A stretch of 64,000 nt of DNA, taken from contig WNNJ02001629.1 in the NCBI GenBank assembly GCA_012934845.2, forward strand, positions 33,618 to 97,617, written 5' to 3'. Each line of letters opens with the position of its first letter. The stretch's first letter is position 1. The position numbers and the translations under genes are program-made. Under the pieces are notes generated by a model. The model did not search any database and was not told the origin of the DNA. It saw only the letters and a program-made list of their open reading frames with translations. This DNA is from Pomphorhynchus laevis (Eukaryota > Acanthocephala > Palaeacanthocephala > Echinorhynchida > Pomphorhynchidae). Positions 55,304 through 64,000 of the stretch are shown piece by piece.

Positions 55304-56110
55304 AAATTTTAAAATCTTTAATTTTAAGCCATAAAAACAAGATATTTATTTCTCGTTACAGCTATGAGCAGAGTATTAGATCGGATCAGCTAACTGAGTC
55401 TACGTATTTCATATCGCAAATTAAAAATAATGCAAAATAAAAGTTAAATAGTTAAATAATAAAAAATTAATTAATAATAAATAATTGTTATAAGATTTTA
55501 TATAATTTATATTAAGATGAATTATAAACTGAAAATAAAAATCAATTTTTATGAATTGACTAATAGATAACAAACTATTTATCAGAATAAGGATTAGAGT
55601 TAATCAGGAGGAACTGCTATGTTATTAAGTTTCGGCCCCTGTTCCTCTACCCAACATAGCAGCGGGGCCAAATACATGCTAATGATGTATTTCCTCTGAT
55701 AAAACTATCTAGTATCTTATTCTAATACAAAGTATATTATTTATTATCTATCCATAAAAATTTGCCACTTAAGAGTTTAAATTTATTCGTTATATTATTA
55801 TGTAGATTTTTACATTTTACAATTTTCTGCTTGATGTTATTTTTATTGTAACCCAGTTTAAAATATGTATCTATTAAATTATTTAAATGATTTTGAAGAA
55901 AGCCAATATCATAACATATTGTTGCAATTCTTAAAATTTCATTATTTAATGTATTATATTTTATATTATATGGTATGCATGAATGATCATGCAAAAATAT
56001 GTTTCTTGTAAATTTAAATATGTCATATTTACGATATAAATAAATAGTAGTTTTAGTTAATTTTAATTTAATGTTCATATCTAGATATTAGTTAATGTTA
56101 ATTTAATTAA
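55304..56110 (-). mobile_element. 5'-truncated Naiad inside LINE-A
   Basis: RT tail 56078-55737 (from MNIKLKLTKTTI to FLWIDNK), structured RNA 55728-55579, AT-rich UTR and the end motif at about 55385-55410. It is truncated at its 5' end inside the RT, as expected for incomplete reverse transcription. About 80 bases between the end motif and the LINE (55304-55384) are unassigned. Confidence 0.75.
55579..55728 (-). ncRNA. Candidate pseudoknotted RNA, Naiad 3' UTR
   Basis: Retains GGCCCC/GGGGCC, CTGCTATG/CATAGCAG and the hairpin. This copy lies in a clear insertion and sits directly behind its RT stop codon, confirming its place in the element. Confidence 0.57.
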
Positions 56111-56914
56111 TTAAGTCTTCAAGCCAAGCTTAAAGACTCAACTCATGTTTCTCAACGACAGAGAACATATCCGCTTCTTAATCTCCCGGTTGTTGCGTTC
56201 ATCGTGAACAATACCCCATGATACTTGAAGTCCTCCACATCAGGAAAAACATATTCCTTAATCCCGGTTGACTGGCGTTTACACCTGAAACCAAGATGAA
56301 CACATAGAGACAGTATGTGAGGTACTAACAAACATCCCGGCTGCTTGACATCCCATCGTAAATCGATTTAGTAGACATTGTAAGTCATCAGGGCAAGACG
56401 CCAACAAGACAACATCATCTCCAAAAGGCAGAAATGGTATCCTGATGGTACGGATCTGAATACTGACATTCTCTTAATTTTGTCCATAGAAACAAGGAAC
56501 AAAGTGAAGACAAAAGACAACCTTAACAAAGCCCAACACATACTGGAAATGATTCGGACTTCCTACCTAGAACAACAACAAAACTCATACTTTGTTCATA
56601 CAAAGAAGCTACAACTACCCGAAGATAGTGCGGTACTCCATACTCCCTTAGTATTTTTCACAACCACTTTTGTAGATAAACTTGGTCGAAAGCCTTTTTT
56701 AAATCTACAAAACACATGTATACCGGTTGAGCGAACTCCCAAGACCGTTCGAAGATAGTGAGAAAGTAAAGAGCTGATCCGTAGTTCAACGGCATGGACG
56801 AAAGCCGCTTTGTTCCTCTTGCAACTTTCACTCAACTATAGGTCGTATCCTTAACTTAAGAATCCTAGCTTATAACTTACTAATTTAGCGAAGAAAAGTG
56901 ATGCCCTATATATA

Positions 56915-57515
56915 TTTAAGCAGTCGAAACGTACCCTAACCACTTCATCCGACTGACGATGACTGCTGGTTGGTTAGGAACGTCTCGGAGTGATACATTA
57001 GACTGAAGGAGCTGATGATCGAAGTCCAGTTATTTAGCAGCAAATATGGATTAAAAATCAATCGAAGCCAGCTTTGGCTCCTGGACCACAGTTTCAAGCG
57101 ATTTTTCGCAATTACAATTTATAAAATGACGCATTCCTTTTGGAATCCTGTGAGAAATTCAGTGTCCTTGTAATCAACGGATTCGCATTTGTGCCTTACA
57201 TAAAGAATAACTAGAAGGTCCACACACGCAACAAGCCAGCAAAAGCGCTTTCTGCACCTTCTTCGTATAACATCATGAGGAATTGCTGGTCTTTATAGTT
57301 ATCACAAAAGCAGTTGAAACGTACCCTAACTACTTCATCCGACTGACGATGACTGCTGGGTGGTTAGAAACGTCTCGGAGTGATACATTAGACTGATGGA
57401 GCTGATGATCGAAGTCCAGTTATTTAGCAGCAAATATGGATTAAAAATCAATCGTAGCCAGTTTTGGCTCCTGGACCAGAGTTTCAAGCGATTTTTCGCA
57501 ATTACAATATATATA
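56915..57515 (+). repeat. Direct repeat, about 200 bp twice, 389 bp apart
   Basis: Units at about 56920-57121 and 57310-57510, both running from GCAGT.GAAACGTACCCTAAC to TTTTTCGCAATTACAAT. Each contains GCAGTCGAAACG or a variant and, 25 bases later, CTGACGATGACTGC, so GAAAC and CTGACGA are present but in the order opposite to a standard hammerhead. The arrangement resembles paired ends of a small retroelement; its identity is not known. Confidence 0.6.
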
Positions 57516-57519
57516 TAGA

Positions 57520-58160
57520 TTAAAGGGTTTATAATCCACCCATGCTGATCCACGTAATACTGCTCGATCGTTCATATAATTTGAATACAAAAGGTAGAAG
57601 CAGGAAAAGCAGTATATGTTTTTCTTATTTATTACGTTTCGGCTTAACGCCTTTGTCAGAAAAGTACAAGCACAGAAAAAAAATTAATGATTTATTAAAG
57701 TAAAAAACACAAAATTCATATATATTTTCGTTTTTTTCTGACTTTTTCGACCCCAGCCAAGTATGGAGCCCCAGTCGAGTTTCCTTTCTTTTTTCTTTCT
57801 TTTTGCAGGTTTCGATTGAGATTTCTTTGGTTGGATGTCGAGGATAAGAATTATAAACAAAAATTAAAAATGATAAACTGCTAAAATTCAATTCTAAAAA
57901 ATAAAAATTCAAAATCATCATAAAAAAACAAAATTTGGATAAAATTGATATTACAAAAAAAATAAAATAAAAAATAAAAAATATTTTGTAACAAAATATT
58001 TTTTGTCATTTAAACAATGACAAAAAAATGAAGATATAATACATTTAATTATACTTTTCTTAATTTCTCTGACAAAGCACTTGTAGGCAAGCGCACTATA
58101 AAATTAATATATACATCTAAGTTTAGAAAAATAATCAAACAAATTCCAAACAAGATAAAC
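57520..58160. other. LINE-D 3' flank with a ribozyme-like motif
   Basis: 57632-57662 (minus): CTGACAA, A, GGC paired with GCC, then GAAACGTA. This is hammerhead-like, with one core base changed (CTGACAA for CTGANGA). 57950-57995 is A-rich on the plus strand. No gene was found. Confidence 0.45.
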
Positions 58161-58166
58161 AAAAAC

Positions 58167-60791
58167 TTATTCAAAACATTTGATTTTCAAATTGTAAAAT
58201 AAAACATATTTTTTAATTAATTTATTTTTAATTTCAATTTCATTCATAAAAAATTTATTTATTAAAATTAATAATCGTTTTAAAAATAGATATCGTTGTT
58301 CTGGAGGGCGATTGTTTGAGTAGAAGTACAATCCGCTCAATACAAACGCATTGAGCACAATTACACATCTACCCAAACCGGCATTTAATCGTCTCGCTCT
58401 TTCAAACATACGTAGCCCTTTTCTAACTAATTTGAAACACCTGGCCATATCTGACCTAGGATGCAAACGTGGTTCGAAAACGGATCCCAGAATGCGCACC
58501 CGACGCTTTCGATTCCCTGGAAGAGAATCGAGGAGACGAGTGTGCTTTCCAGGACGCCAAAATCTGTAATGAACAAAATTGCTCTTCGCTGGGTTTAAAG
58601 ACAAGCCAAACTTCGCTAAGCGATGAGCAACAATGTCCATTACAGACTTCATTCGCCCTTCAAACCTTGCATCCGAAAGAGTATTTCTCTTAAATGCGAT
58701 CGAGATGTCGTCCGCATAAATGATGGCGTGGGTGTTCCTATCCAAAAGACCCTCCAGAACTCCCCTCGTCACTATCATATAAATGATAGGAGACAGAGGT
58801 GAGCCCTGGGGAAGTCCTTTGTTGAGATGATAGTACTTACCCCCGTCATCATCCAAGTAGAAAGTTCTTGCTTTTAATATACCCAGGACACGATGCAACA
58901 AATTACTCGGTATACCATCACTGGTTAACGTTGTAACTATTGCATCATGCCCCAAGTTGTCGAAGGCCGCCGACACATCCAGCGAATAGAGGACTGCAGG
59001 TCGTCTATCGCTGGTGAGAAAACTCTGCATGGACCTTACTGCCTTAACAGTTCCCCTTCCTCTACGAAACCCGTGAATGTGGTCTCCCAACATATCACGA
59101 TCTTCGTAGAATCGGGAAAGGATCCTAGCAAGAGCTCTCTCATACACCATAACAATATTATTAGATATTGTTATGGGTCTTGTGTCTTTAGCATTCGACA
59201 CCCATCTTCCCTTCGCAAGGAACACCACTTTTCCGACCGCAATATCACACCAAGATGCTAAAGGTACTCCTAGCATCTTGGCAGCAATATCCGTCCGAAC
59301 CCTATCGACGACCAATTTGGTCGCAGCAGCGCATGCCGAAGACCCGTTAGACGAAGTCTTTGGCACGACTGGCCACGCACTCAAAATGTCCTCGATAGTG
59401 ATGTCCTCTTGCGAATTGTCGATTGTCGAAAACAAGAGTTCCATACGGATCTTCATCATTTTCCTCTCGGTCCATCCTTCAGCATTGGCTAGGTGTTTCA
59501 TTTTCATTTCATGAAGTACATTCCCAAAACCCTTAGAGGATATCCACTTAGAAGCCGCTGCCCTCCAAGAACGGAAGGTGGTTCGCCTAATGGTTTGCCA
59601 CCATTCCTTTGAAAAATTCTTGTAAGACAGCAACTTTTTAGCGTCTACCCTCTGCTCCAACTCTTGAATATCATTCTTGAGCAGAGCCATTTGAGCGATT
59701 CTCTGAGACGAAGGATTCGTATCCGTTCGTAAACCCCAGAGAATACGTTTGAAATGAAGAGCTTTAGGAGTGTACTTGATGTTGGGCGGTCGTTTAGTAG
59801 TTAAAAATTTATTTGCATTACTAAAAATTTCATTATTTAAAATTAATAGAGAATTTGATTCTTTTAATTTATTTGTAAAATTTGTCAAAAAGGTCTCATC
59901 TAAAATATTCAAACAATCGAAAAAATTAAAATTATTATTTATTATAAAATTATTATTGCAAATACTAAAATTTATTATTTCATTAAAAGTATTTTTTAAA
60001 ATAGTACAAAAAATATCTTTATTATTTAAATTTATCATTACTTCGCTTATTGATCTATTAAAAGCTTGTATACCGGCCCGTGTCGGTTGGAATCTTATCT
60101 TGAAAACTAGTTCCTCCTTCCACGACCAATATACAAGCTTATGCCCATTATTAAAAGTATATGGCAGCAAATTCTGCTGCCATTTAATTTTAAAATTTGT
60201 ATTTTTGTTTTGCATAGCAAAATCTAACGTGGAGCAATAACCATTGCGACGACGGATAAATGTCCCTTCCGGGGGACATATGACCTCCCATGCTGGAGCG
60301 ATCATGCTGCCCACCCGAGACCCACCGTCGTCGTTGAAATCTCCAATTAAAAATTGACCACCCAAATTGAAGATCTTCAACAGCATTGATCGAATCTCTC
60401 TCCTCCCCTTTTTCGAACTCCAGGCCCCCGGCTTGATGTAACAATTTGCTACATAAACTGGGCGTCTAGAGATGAAAAACCGGAGGAGCTGGAATGAACC
60501 TACTTCGCTAGTGCCATGCGATAGTAAAGATGCGCAAAAACGCTTCTTTACCACCGACACTAGGAAGAGTTCCATCCTGAGACCTTCTGCTGACACAAAT
60601 GTGTCGCAGTCGTCGATCTTGCTGCTAAAAATCCTCAATTGATCGGGTGATCTTGCTTCCTGCAAGAGAAGCACATCTGCCGGTATGAGACTGAAATACT
60701 GTATCAGGTTCTTAACAGAACCTATATTCCAACTCATTAGGCAGATGTCTTCAAGCGAAGAATACTCAATTCTTCGTTTTTTTTCTTGCAT
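58167..60791 (-). CDS. LINE-D ORF2: endonuclease and reverse transcriptase
   Basis: 874 residues. The APE endonuclease occupies about 14-235: SWNIGSVKNL (WN 21-22), LLLQEARS (Glu45), GDFNDDGG (150-157), STLDFAM (Asp190) and NGHKLVYW around His217, where the usual SDH reads NGH. The linker 240-340 is unusually rich in Asn, Ile and Phe and coded by very AT-rich DNA. RT, about 515-760: FLAKGRWVSNAKDTRPITIS, GFRRGRGTVKAV, palm box SLDVSAAFDN (Asp605), GLPQGSPLSPIIYMI (659-673) and IIYADDISIAF (YADD 692-695). The end of the protein is short, with no RNase H or zinc finger seen. The start ATG at 60791 lies inside ORF1. It nicks target DNA and copies the RNA in place. Confidence 0.86.
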   Translation of the reverse strand: MQEKKRRIEYSSLEDICLMSWNIGSVKNLIQYFSLIPADVLLLQEARSPDQLRIFSSKIDDCDTFVSAEGLRMELFLVSVVKKRFCASLLSHGTSEVGSFQLLRFFISRRPVYVANCYIKPGAWSSKKGRREIRSMLLKIFNLGGQFLIGDFNDDGGSRVGSMIAPAWEVICPPEGTFIRRRNGYCSTLDFAMQNKNTNFKIKWQQNLLPYTFNNGHKLVYWSWKEELVFKIRFQPTRAGIQAFNRSISEVMINLNNKDIFCTILKNTFNEIINFSICNNNFIINNNFNFFDCLNILDETFLTNFTNKLKESNSLLILNNEIFSNANKFLTTKRPPNIKYTPKALHFKRILWGLRTDTNPSSQRIAQMALLKNDIQELEQRVDAKKLLSYKNFSKEWWQTIRRTTFRSWRAAASKWISSKGFGNVLHEMKMKHLANAEGWTERKMMKIRMELLFSTIDNSQEDITIEDILSAWPVVPKTSSNGSSACAAATKLVVDRVRTDIAAKMLGVPLASWCDIAVGKVVFLAKGRWVSNAKDTRPITISNNIVMVYERALARILSRFYEDRDMLGDHIHGFRRGRGTVKAVRSMQSFLTSDRRPAVLYSLDVSAAFDNLGHDAIVTTLTSDGIPSNLLHRVLGILKARTFYLDDDGGKYYHLNKGLPQGSPLSPIIYMIVTRGVLEGLLDRNTHAIIYADDISIAFKRNTLSDARFEGRMKSVMDIVAHRLAKFGLSLNPAKSNFVHYRFWRPGKHTRLLDSLPGNRKRRVRILGSVFEPRLHPRSDMARCFKLVRKGLRMFERARRLNAGLGRCVIVLNAFVLSGLYFYSNNRPPEQRYLFLKRLLILINKFFMNEIEIKNKLIKKYVLFYNLKIKCFE

Positions 60792-61782
60792 TCGAAGCTT
60801 TGTGCCAGGAACTGCCCCTCCGACTCGACGCCACCTGAAGTGATTCAGGTAACGTCAGCATCTTTATAGCAGTCCCTGGCGCTTTAATCGAAAGACCCTC
60901 AGAATCCGTCGATACTACTGAACAATTATTATTGTCCTCATTCTGAGGGCCTTGTATTTGTGACAAATCGTTGAAACGATTAAAAGTAGTCACCGAAATC
61001 GATGACTTGTCTTTCTCCTGTTTCAACGATCTGTATTTGCGTAATGTTGTTGCGTTCAACTCCGATTTGAATTTCTTCAAATCGGATTCGTGGATTACAG
61101 TATCTTTTTTTAATTTTGCATTTTCCTGCCTTAAGGCAGCCATTTCTTTTTCAAGAGTAAGTACTCTCTCGATCAGCATCGCTGCTTGTCCAGCGTGTTG
61201 ATCCAGAGAGTGACTTTTGGCTGCCCTAAGGTAGGACTGAGCTTCCTCACAAGCCTTCTTGTTCTCACCGTTTACCCAGGCCAAGTAAGACTTGAACTCT
61301 GGACAAACGTGTGAGTACGCCTTGTGAGGTTGCCTACAGTTTGCACATGTCGGCCTATTTTTATTTCCACATGCTTGTGTTTCGTGTTCTTCTCCGCAGT
61401 GGACGCAACGCGGTGGCACTTCTCGACACATGTTCGAAAAATGTCCCCAGCGCTGACATCTATAACACTGCGGATACCGAAAGGCAGCATCGTCTTCGTC
61501 GAATATCTTTACAGATATTCGATGTCCGCAGATGCTGCCTCCATCTTCTTTAAATTTTTTCAAACTACATATAGTTCCCTTCAAAAGAAAGGAACTATAT
61601 GATTGATTGTATGATTTGCATGTTTTCAGAATCCTTACATCATATTGATGTAAGAATTCTTCAACATCTTCTTTCTCCGCAAATGACGGCACATCCCTAA
61701 GGATGGCCGTCACTTGTGGAGAAATGTCGATAATTTCTATACCCTCTTCTCCAACTAAAGCCGCTTTGAATTTATCTTTCAA
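60766..61782 (-). CDS. LINE-D ORF1: zinc-knuckle RNA-binding protein
   Basis: 338 codons from the usual frame start, but that codon (61780-61782) is TTG; the frame is open further upstream to about 61905 with no ATG, and the first ATG lies only in the zinc knuckles. The real start is therefore uncertain; the copy may be slightly 5'-truncated or use a non-AUG start. The product binds element RNA. Zinc knuckles: CYRCQRWGHFSNMC, CVHCGEEHETQAC and CANCRQPHKAYSHVC, at about 116-160. A coiled-coil-like stretch follows (VLTLEKEMAALRQENAKLKK), then a basic end (ARKKTKN). An RRM-like region before the knuckles (TAILRDVPSFAEKEDVEEFL) is plausible. It overlaps ORF2 by 26 bases. Confidence 0.8.
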   Translation of the reverse strand: MKDKFKAALVGEEGIEIIDISPQVTAILRDVPSFAEKEDVEEFLHQYDVRILKTCKSYNQSYSSFLLKGTICSLKKFKEDGGSICGHRISVKIFDEDDAAFRYPQCYRCQRWGHFSNMCREVPPRCVHCGEEHETQACGNKNRPTCANCRQPHKAYSHVCPEFKSYLAWVNGENKKACEEAQSYLRAAKSHSLDQHAGQAAMLIERVLTLEKEMAALRQENAKLKKDTVIHESDLKKFKSELNATTLRKYRSLKQEKDKSSISVTTFNRFNDLSQIQGPQNEDNNNCSVVSTDSEGLSIKAPGTAIKMLTLPESLQVASSRRGSSWHKASNARKKTKN

Positions 61783-62038
61783 AGCTAAGCTTTTGAAAGA
61801 GATTCGGTAGAAATTATCTCTTTTGAAAAACCGTTCGAAGATTTCTCCTCGAACAGTTTTTCTTATTTCCCTCTCTATCTCTCTTATTTTTTGTTTAGAT
61901 TATGGTTTTCTTTACATGTTACTTTAAGTGCAAAAGAGTCTTGCTTTATAGGCAAGAGCCTCTTTTGCACTGAAGATTCTTTTTCTATATTTTTAAATTT
62001 TCCTCCAGCTGGGAAGAAGATTTTCTCTTCCCAACTGG
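61482..62038. repeat. Array of eight hairpins at the LINE-D 5' end
   Basis: Inverted repeats at 61482-61540 (10 + 8 bp), 61568-61601 (11 bp), 61629-61659 (14 bp, one mismatch), 61684-61712 (6 + 5 bp), 61775-61800 (9 bp), 61825-61862 (14 bp, one mismatch), 61927-61971 (12 + 6 bp) and 62005-62038 (13 bp, one mismatch). Spacing is about 55-100 bases. The array covers the ORF1 5' half and the region before it. Confidence 0.75.
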
Positions 62039-62049
62039 CTTAAGGCAAT

Positions 62050-62300
62050 TAGTTCCTTCCAACTGTACTTATGTACTTATGTTAGATGTATATATATGAA
62101 TAAATAAAAACAAAAAACAAAAAGCAAATACAACAAACAAAAATCAAAAAAATAAAAATAAATAAAAAATAAATAAACTAAACTAAACTATATCAACAGC
62201 AAAAACTCACCTCTCAGCTACCAATATAGCTCTTGATTCCGAAAACTTGAAGTTTGAATAGCGAGGAAGTTAGTTGCAAACAGAAACGCTTTTATTGTCC
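62050..62300. other. A-rich low-complexity flank
   Basis: 62090-62200 is A-rich with AAATAAATAAA-type runs and a short ACTAAACTAAACTA repeat. No gene was found. Confidence 0.5.
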
Positions 62301-62301
62301 G

Positions 62302-62379
62302 ACTGATAATCAAAACGTTTGAACGAAACTGACAATCAAAACGTTTGAACGAAACTGACAATCAAAAAGTTTGAACGAA
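62302..62379 (+). repeat. 26-bp tandem repeat, three units
   Basis: Units at 62302-62327, 62328-62353 and 62354-62379, each beginning ACTGA and containing AATCAAAA.GTTTGAACGAA, nearly identical. They lie upstream of the PLE-2 fragment. Confidence 0.85.
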
Positions 62380-63396
62380 ACTGCACAGAAACAGAAAACA
62401 GAATCATATTTATAACATGAAATGGTTTGGGAAGAATTCATGGTGGATTTCGTTCTTTTACAAATTTGTAAGTGTTTGCAGTGTTCAGCATTTTATCGGT
62501 CATCAATTGACTAATCCAAATATTTTCTCGTTGTTTTCGTCGTTCGTCGTTAAGAAGATCACCTTCCAATATAGTTGTAACGAATATATGATGAGGAATC
62601 GTTCGTTGAATTCTTAAATGATCTCAATGTTTTTTCTGAGCTTAAATTTGTACGGTCGGTGGTGGATACTCATGGCATAAATTTCCTAGATGTAAAGATT
62701 TATTTGGACTCCCAAGAAAAGTGGCAAACTACTGTATACCGTAAAAATGTGGGAACTCGTACATTTATACGTGCTAATAGTGCACATCATCTGAGAATAA
62801 AAAGATTGATGATCAGAAACGAGATGATTCGTACTAAGAAAATTTGCTCTACATCATACGATTTCGCATTAACGTTAAATAAGATTAGAGATGAGTTCTT
62901 ACCACGTGGTTATAAGAAATATCAAATCGAGCGTCAAGTCAAAGACGTTTGCAAAATGGATCGATGCGAATTGCTTAGTCGAATATCTCCACCGGAGGAT
63001 GAGGGGGGGTGGATGTTATATTGTAACCGATTATCATCCGGCCTTATTGTCTTTGGAGGGTGATCTTAATAGGGCATTAGCGTCTTTGAATGTAATTACG
63101 GGCTCAAGGAAGAAACTAAAAGTAGTTTTTAAAAAGAGTGTTAATTTGAGAAATCTACTATCAAATAAATTACGTCATGAGGGTAATTAAGTGGTCCACG
63201 CCCCTGCGGTAATAATATATGCAAATGCTGCGCAGAAATATGCAGAGGCAGCAAATTTCGTAGCTCTGTCACGGCGTTGGAGTACACTACAAGATGTGCT
63301 GCCACATGTAAAACGAAAAACCTAGTATATTTGTGTTTGTGTGCTGAATGTCCGGTTTAGTATGTCGGAGAAACAGGACATCAACTTAATATTCGT

Positions 63397-63612
63397 ATGA
63401 ATACTAGACGTTGCGACGTTAGAGCTAGACGAACTGGTAGGGATGGTGCAGCTAATCATTCCATTGAACACCCTGGGTATACAATGAGCGTGATGGTTTT
63501 AGAGGATGAATTGCCTAACGTTACTGCGAGGAGAAATAGGGAACAGTTCTGGATAGCGCAACTTATGACAGATTTACACCTAAACACATATAATGACTGT
63601 CACTTACCTTAG
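63397..63612 (+). pseudogene. PLE-2 GIY-YIG endonuclease, C-terminal part
   Basis: An open 71-codon piece covering the second half of the nuclease: Arg-rich helix, NHSIEHPGY (His-rich zinc segment) and the catalytic Glu helix RRNREQFWIAQL, ending NTYNDCHLP. The first half (YLCLCAECPV..YVGETG) lies directly upstream in frame from about 63325, separated by one break. Confidence 0.7.
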
Positions 63613-63699
63613 CACATGAACTGTATATTTGTGTTTTGATACTTGATTTGTGTTTTTGTTATATTGTAGGCATTGTATTGTGAATGTGTATATTTCAGA

Positions 63700-63739
63700 T
63701 TGAACTGAAGAAGGCTTACAAAAGCCGAAAGCTTTTCAA
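63700..63739 (+). ncRNA. Hammerhead-type ribozyme after PLE-2
   Basis: Stem I TTGAA (63700-63704) with TTCAA (63735-63739), core CTGAAGA (63705-63711), one extra A, stem II GGCTT (63713-63717) with AAGCC (63722-63726), GAAA (63727-63730), GC, then TT. Stem III would be one A-T pair around GC. All conserved bases are present and stem I is perfect. PLE elements are known to carry such motifs near their ends. Confidence 0.62.
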
Positions 63740-63784
63740 ACAAATCAAAGTCACTGTTCATTGGATTTCGATTTCAATCGTAAA

Positions 63785-63785
<1 letters not shown>

Positions 63786-63852
<67 letters not shown>
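63786..63852. repeat. (AT)n microsatellite
   Basis: About 33 uninterrupted AT units lie between the PLE-2 ribozyme and an oppositely oriented ribozyme-like end. Confidence 0.95.
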
Positions 63853-63855
<3 letters not shown>

Positions 63856-63967
63856 TATTATTATCAAATCGAACTCGAGAGCCCATTGAGGCTGCTTTCA
63901 AATAAATCGTTAAACAAATCAAATCAAGAATCGAGTAACAGCAGCGATTTTTCTTTTATAGCACAAT

Positions 63968-64000
63968 ACAAGAGCTAAGCTTTCGGCGTAAAAGCCTTCT
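63968..64000 (-). ncRNA. Partial hammerhead-type motif cut by window end
   Basis: On the minus strand: AGAAGGC, loop, GCC, GAAAGCTTAG, matching the 63700-63739 motif from inside its CTGAAGA onward. The remaining core bases would lie beyond position 64000. Confidence 0.5.

Larger units (their letters stand above)
54830..56880 (-). mobile_element. LINE-A copy 2, split by a Naiad insertion
   Basis: Minus-strand pieces 54830-55303 (C-terminal part and 3' end, with the same CGACCCGACACC end block) and 56113-56880 (RT core) line up with consecutive parts of LINE-A copy 1 (3800-4300 and 3070-3830). The break falls just before the VYHAIFVP region. Both copies are decayed. Confidence 0.75.
58167..62040 (-). 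mobile_element. LINE-D: APE-type LINE with two open ORFs
   Basis: Two long uninterrupted frames (ORF1 61782-60766 and ORF2 60791-58167), overlapping by 26 bases that include a run of eight A residues on the coding strand. The 5' region holds a string of hairpins (61482-62038). ORF1 has zinc knuckles, ORF2 an APE nuclease and RT; there is no RNase H domain. Both frames are intact, so it is the youngest LINE in the window and may be recently active. The ends were not fixed precisely. Confidence 0.85.
62570..63740 (+). mobile_element. Canonical PLE (PLE-2) 3' end with nuclease and ribozyme
   Basis: RT tail 62640-63060 (open 134-codon frame 62659-63063: GINFLDVKIYLD, FIRANSAHHLRIKRLMIRNE, TKKICSTSYDFA), a connecting piece 62891-63190 (HPALLSLEGDLNRAL), then the GIY-YIG nuclease 63320-63612: YLCLCAECPV, YVGETGHQL, MNTRRCDV, NHSIEHPGYTM and NREQFWIAQL. 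The nuclease follows the RT, the standard PLE order. A hammerhead-type ribozyme lies 90 bases after the stop. It is 5'-truncated and has a few breaks. Confidence 0.75.

Noticed and set aside
62302-62379. CRISPR-like array
   Set aside because: The 26-bp units are contiguous without spacers, and the context is eukaryotic retroelements.
1-64000. tRNA, rRNA or bacterial operon features
   Set aside because: No cloverleaf, rRNA core or ribosome-binding-site pattern was noticed anywhere by eye. The window is eukaryotic repeat-rich DNA.

Overview
The window looks like AT-rich nuclear DNA from a small invertebrate. There is no bacterial-style gene packing. Almost all coding sequence is retrotransposon-derived, and the one complete host-type gene I could assemble (37953-38563) has four introns of only 43-48 bases, which would suit a nematode or another animal with a compact gene structure. 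I cannot name the species. Only about 1 kb looks like host gene; the rest is a dense, nested mosaic of at least four LINE families and three Penelope-like (PLE) families.

Layout. 1-4310: an AT-rich flank and a decayed LINE (LINE-A). 4310-10620: fragments of a Naiad-like PLE interrupted by an almost clean RTE-type LINE (7690-9290). 10780-15440: pieces of two other PLE families plus Naiad tails. 18780-21643: first copy of a segmental duplication carrying an HSP90 3'-end pseudogene and hammerhead-type ribozyme motifs. 21536-22850: the best Naiad 3' half. 22853-26240: a decayed LINE of the restriction-like-endonuclease type with a ubiquitin-protease domain (USP-LINE copy 1). 27600-29440: second duplicated block with a Cys-rich repeat. 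29905-33120: a decayed CR1/L2-like LINE. 33630-37640: reverse-strand Naiad debris. 37953-38563: five-exon host gene. 39945-44945: second copies of both duplicated blocks, now side by side. 47000-51735 (minus): USP-LINE copy 2. 52965-53279: a host-like membrane-protein exon. 53440-56880: Naiad copies, one inside a second LINE-A copy. 58167-62040 (minus): a two-ORF LINE (LINE-D) with both frames open. 62570-63740: a canonical PLE tail ending in a hammerhead-type ribozyme, then an AT microsatellite.

The most unusual observations are three. First, a LINE family whose product joins a PHD finger, reverse transcriptase, restriction-like endonuclease and a ubiquitin-specific protease (USP); two diverged copies share the layout. 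Second, a conserved roughly 150-base pseudoknotted RNA just behind the Naiad stop codon, seen in many copies. Third, an excess of near-perfect snap-back palindromes with spacers of 0-17 bases.

How the parts relate: the Naiad-like PLE supplies most of the repeats, is the landing site for the RTE LINE, and lands itself in LINE-A. PLE families carry ribozyme motifs at their ends. The segmental duplication separates blocks that flank USP-LINE copy 1 at one locus and a Naiad endonuclease fragment at the other. Everything was read by eye from the sequence; family names rest on remembered motifs, not on a database search.
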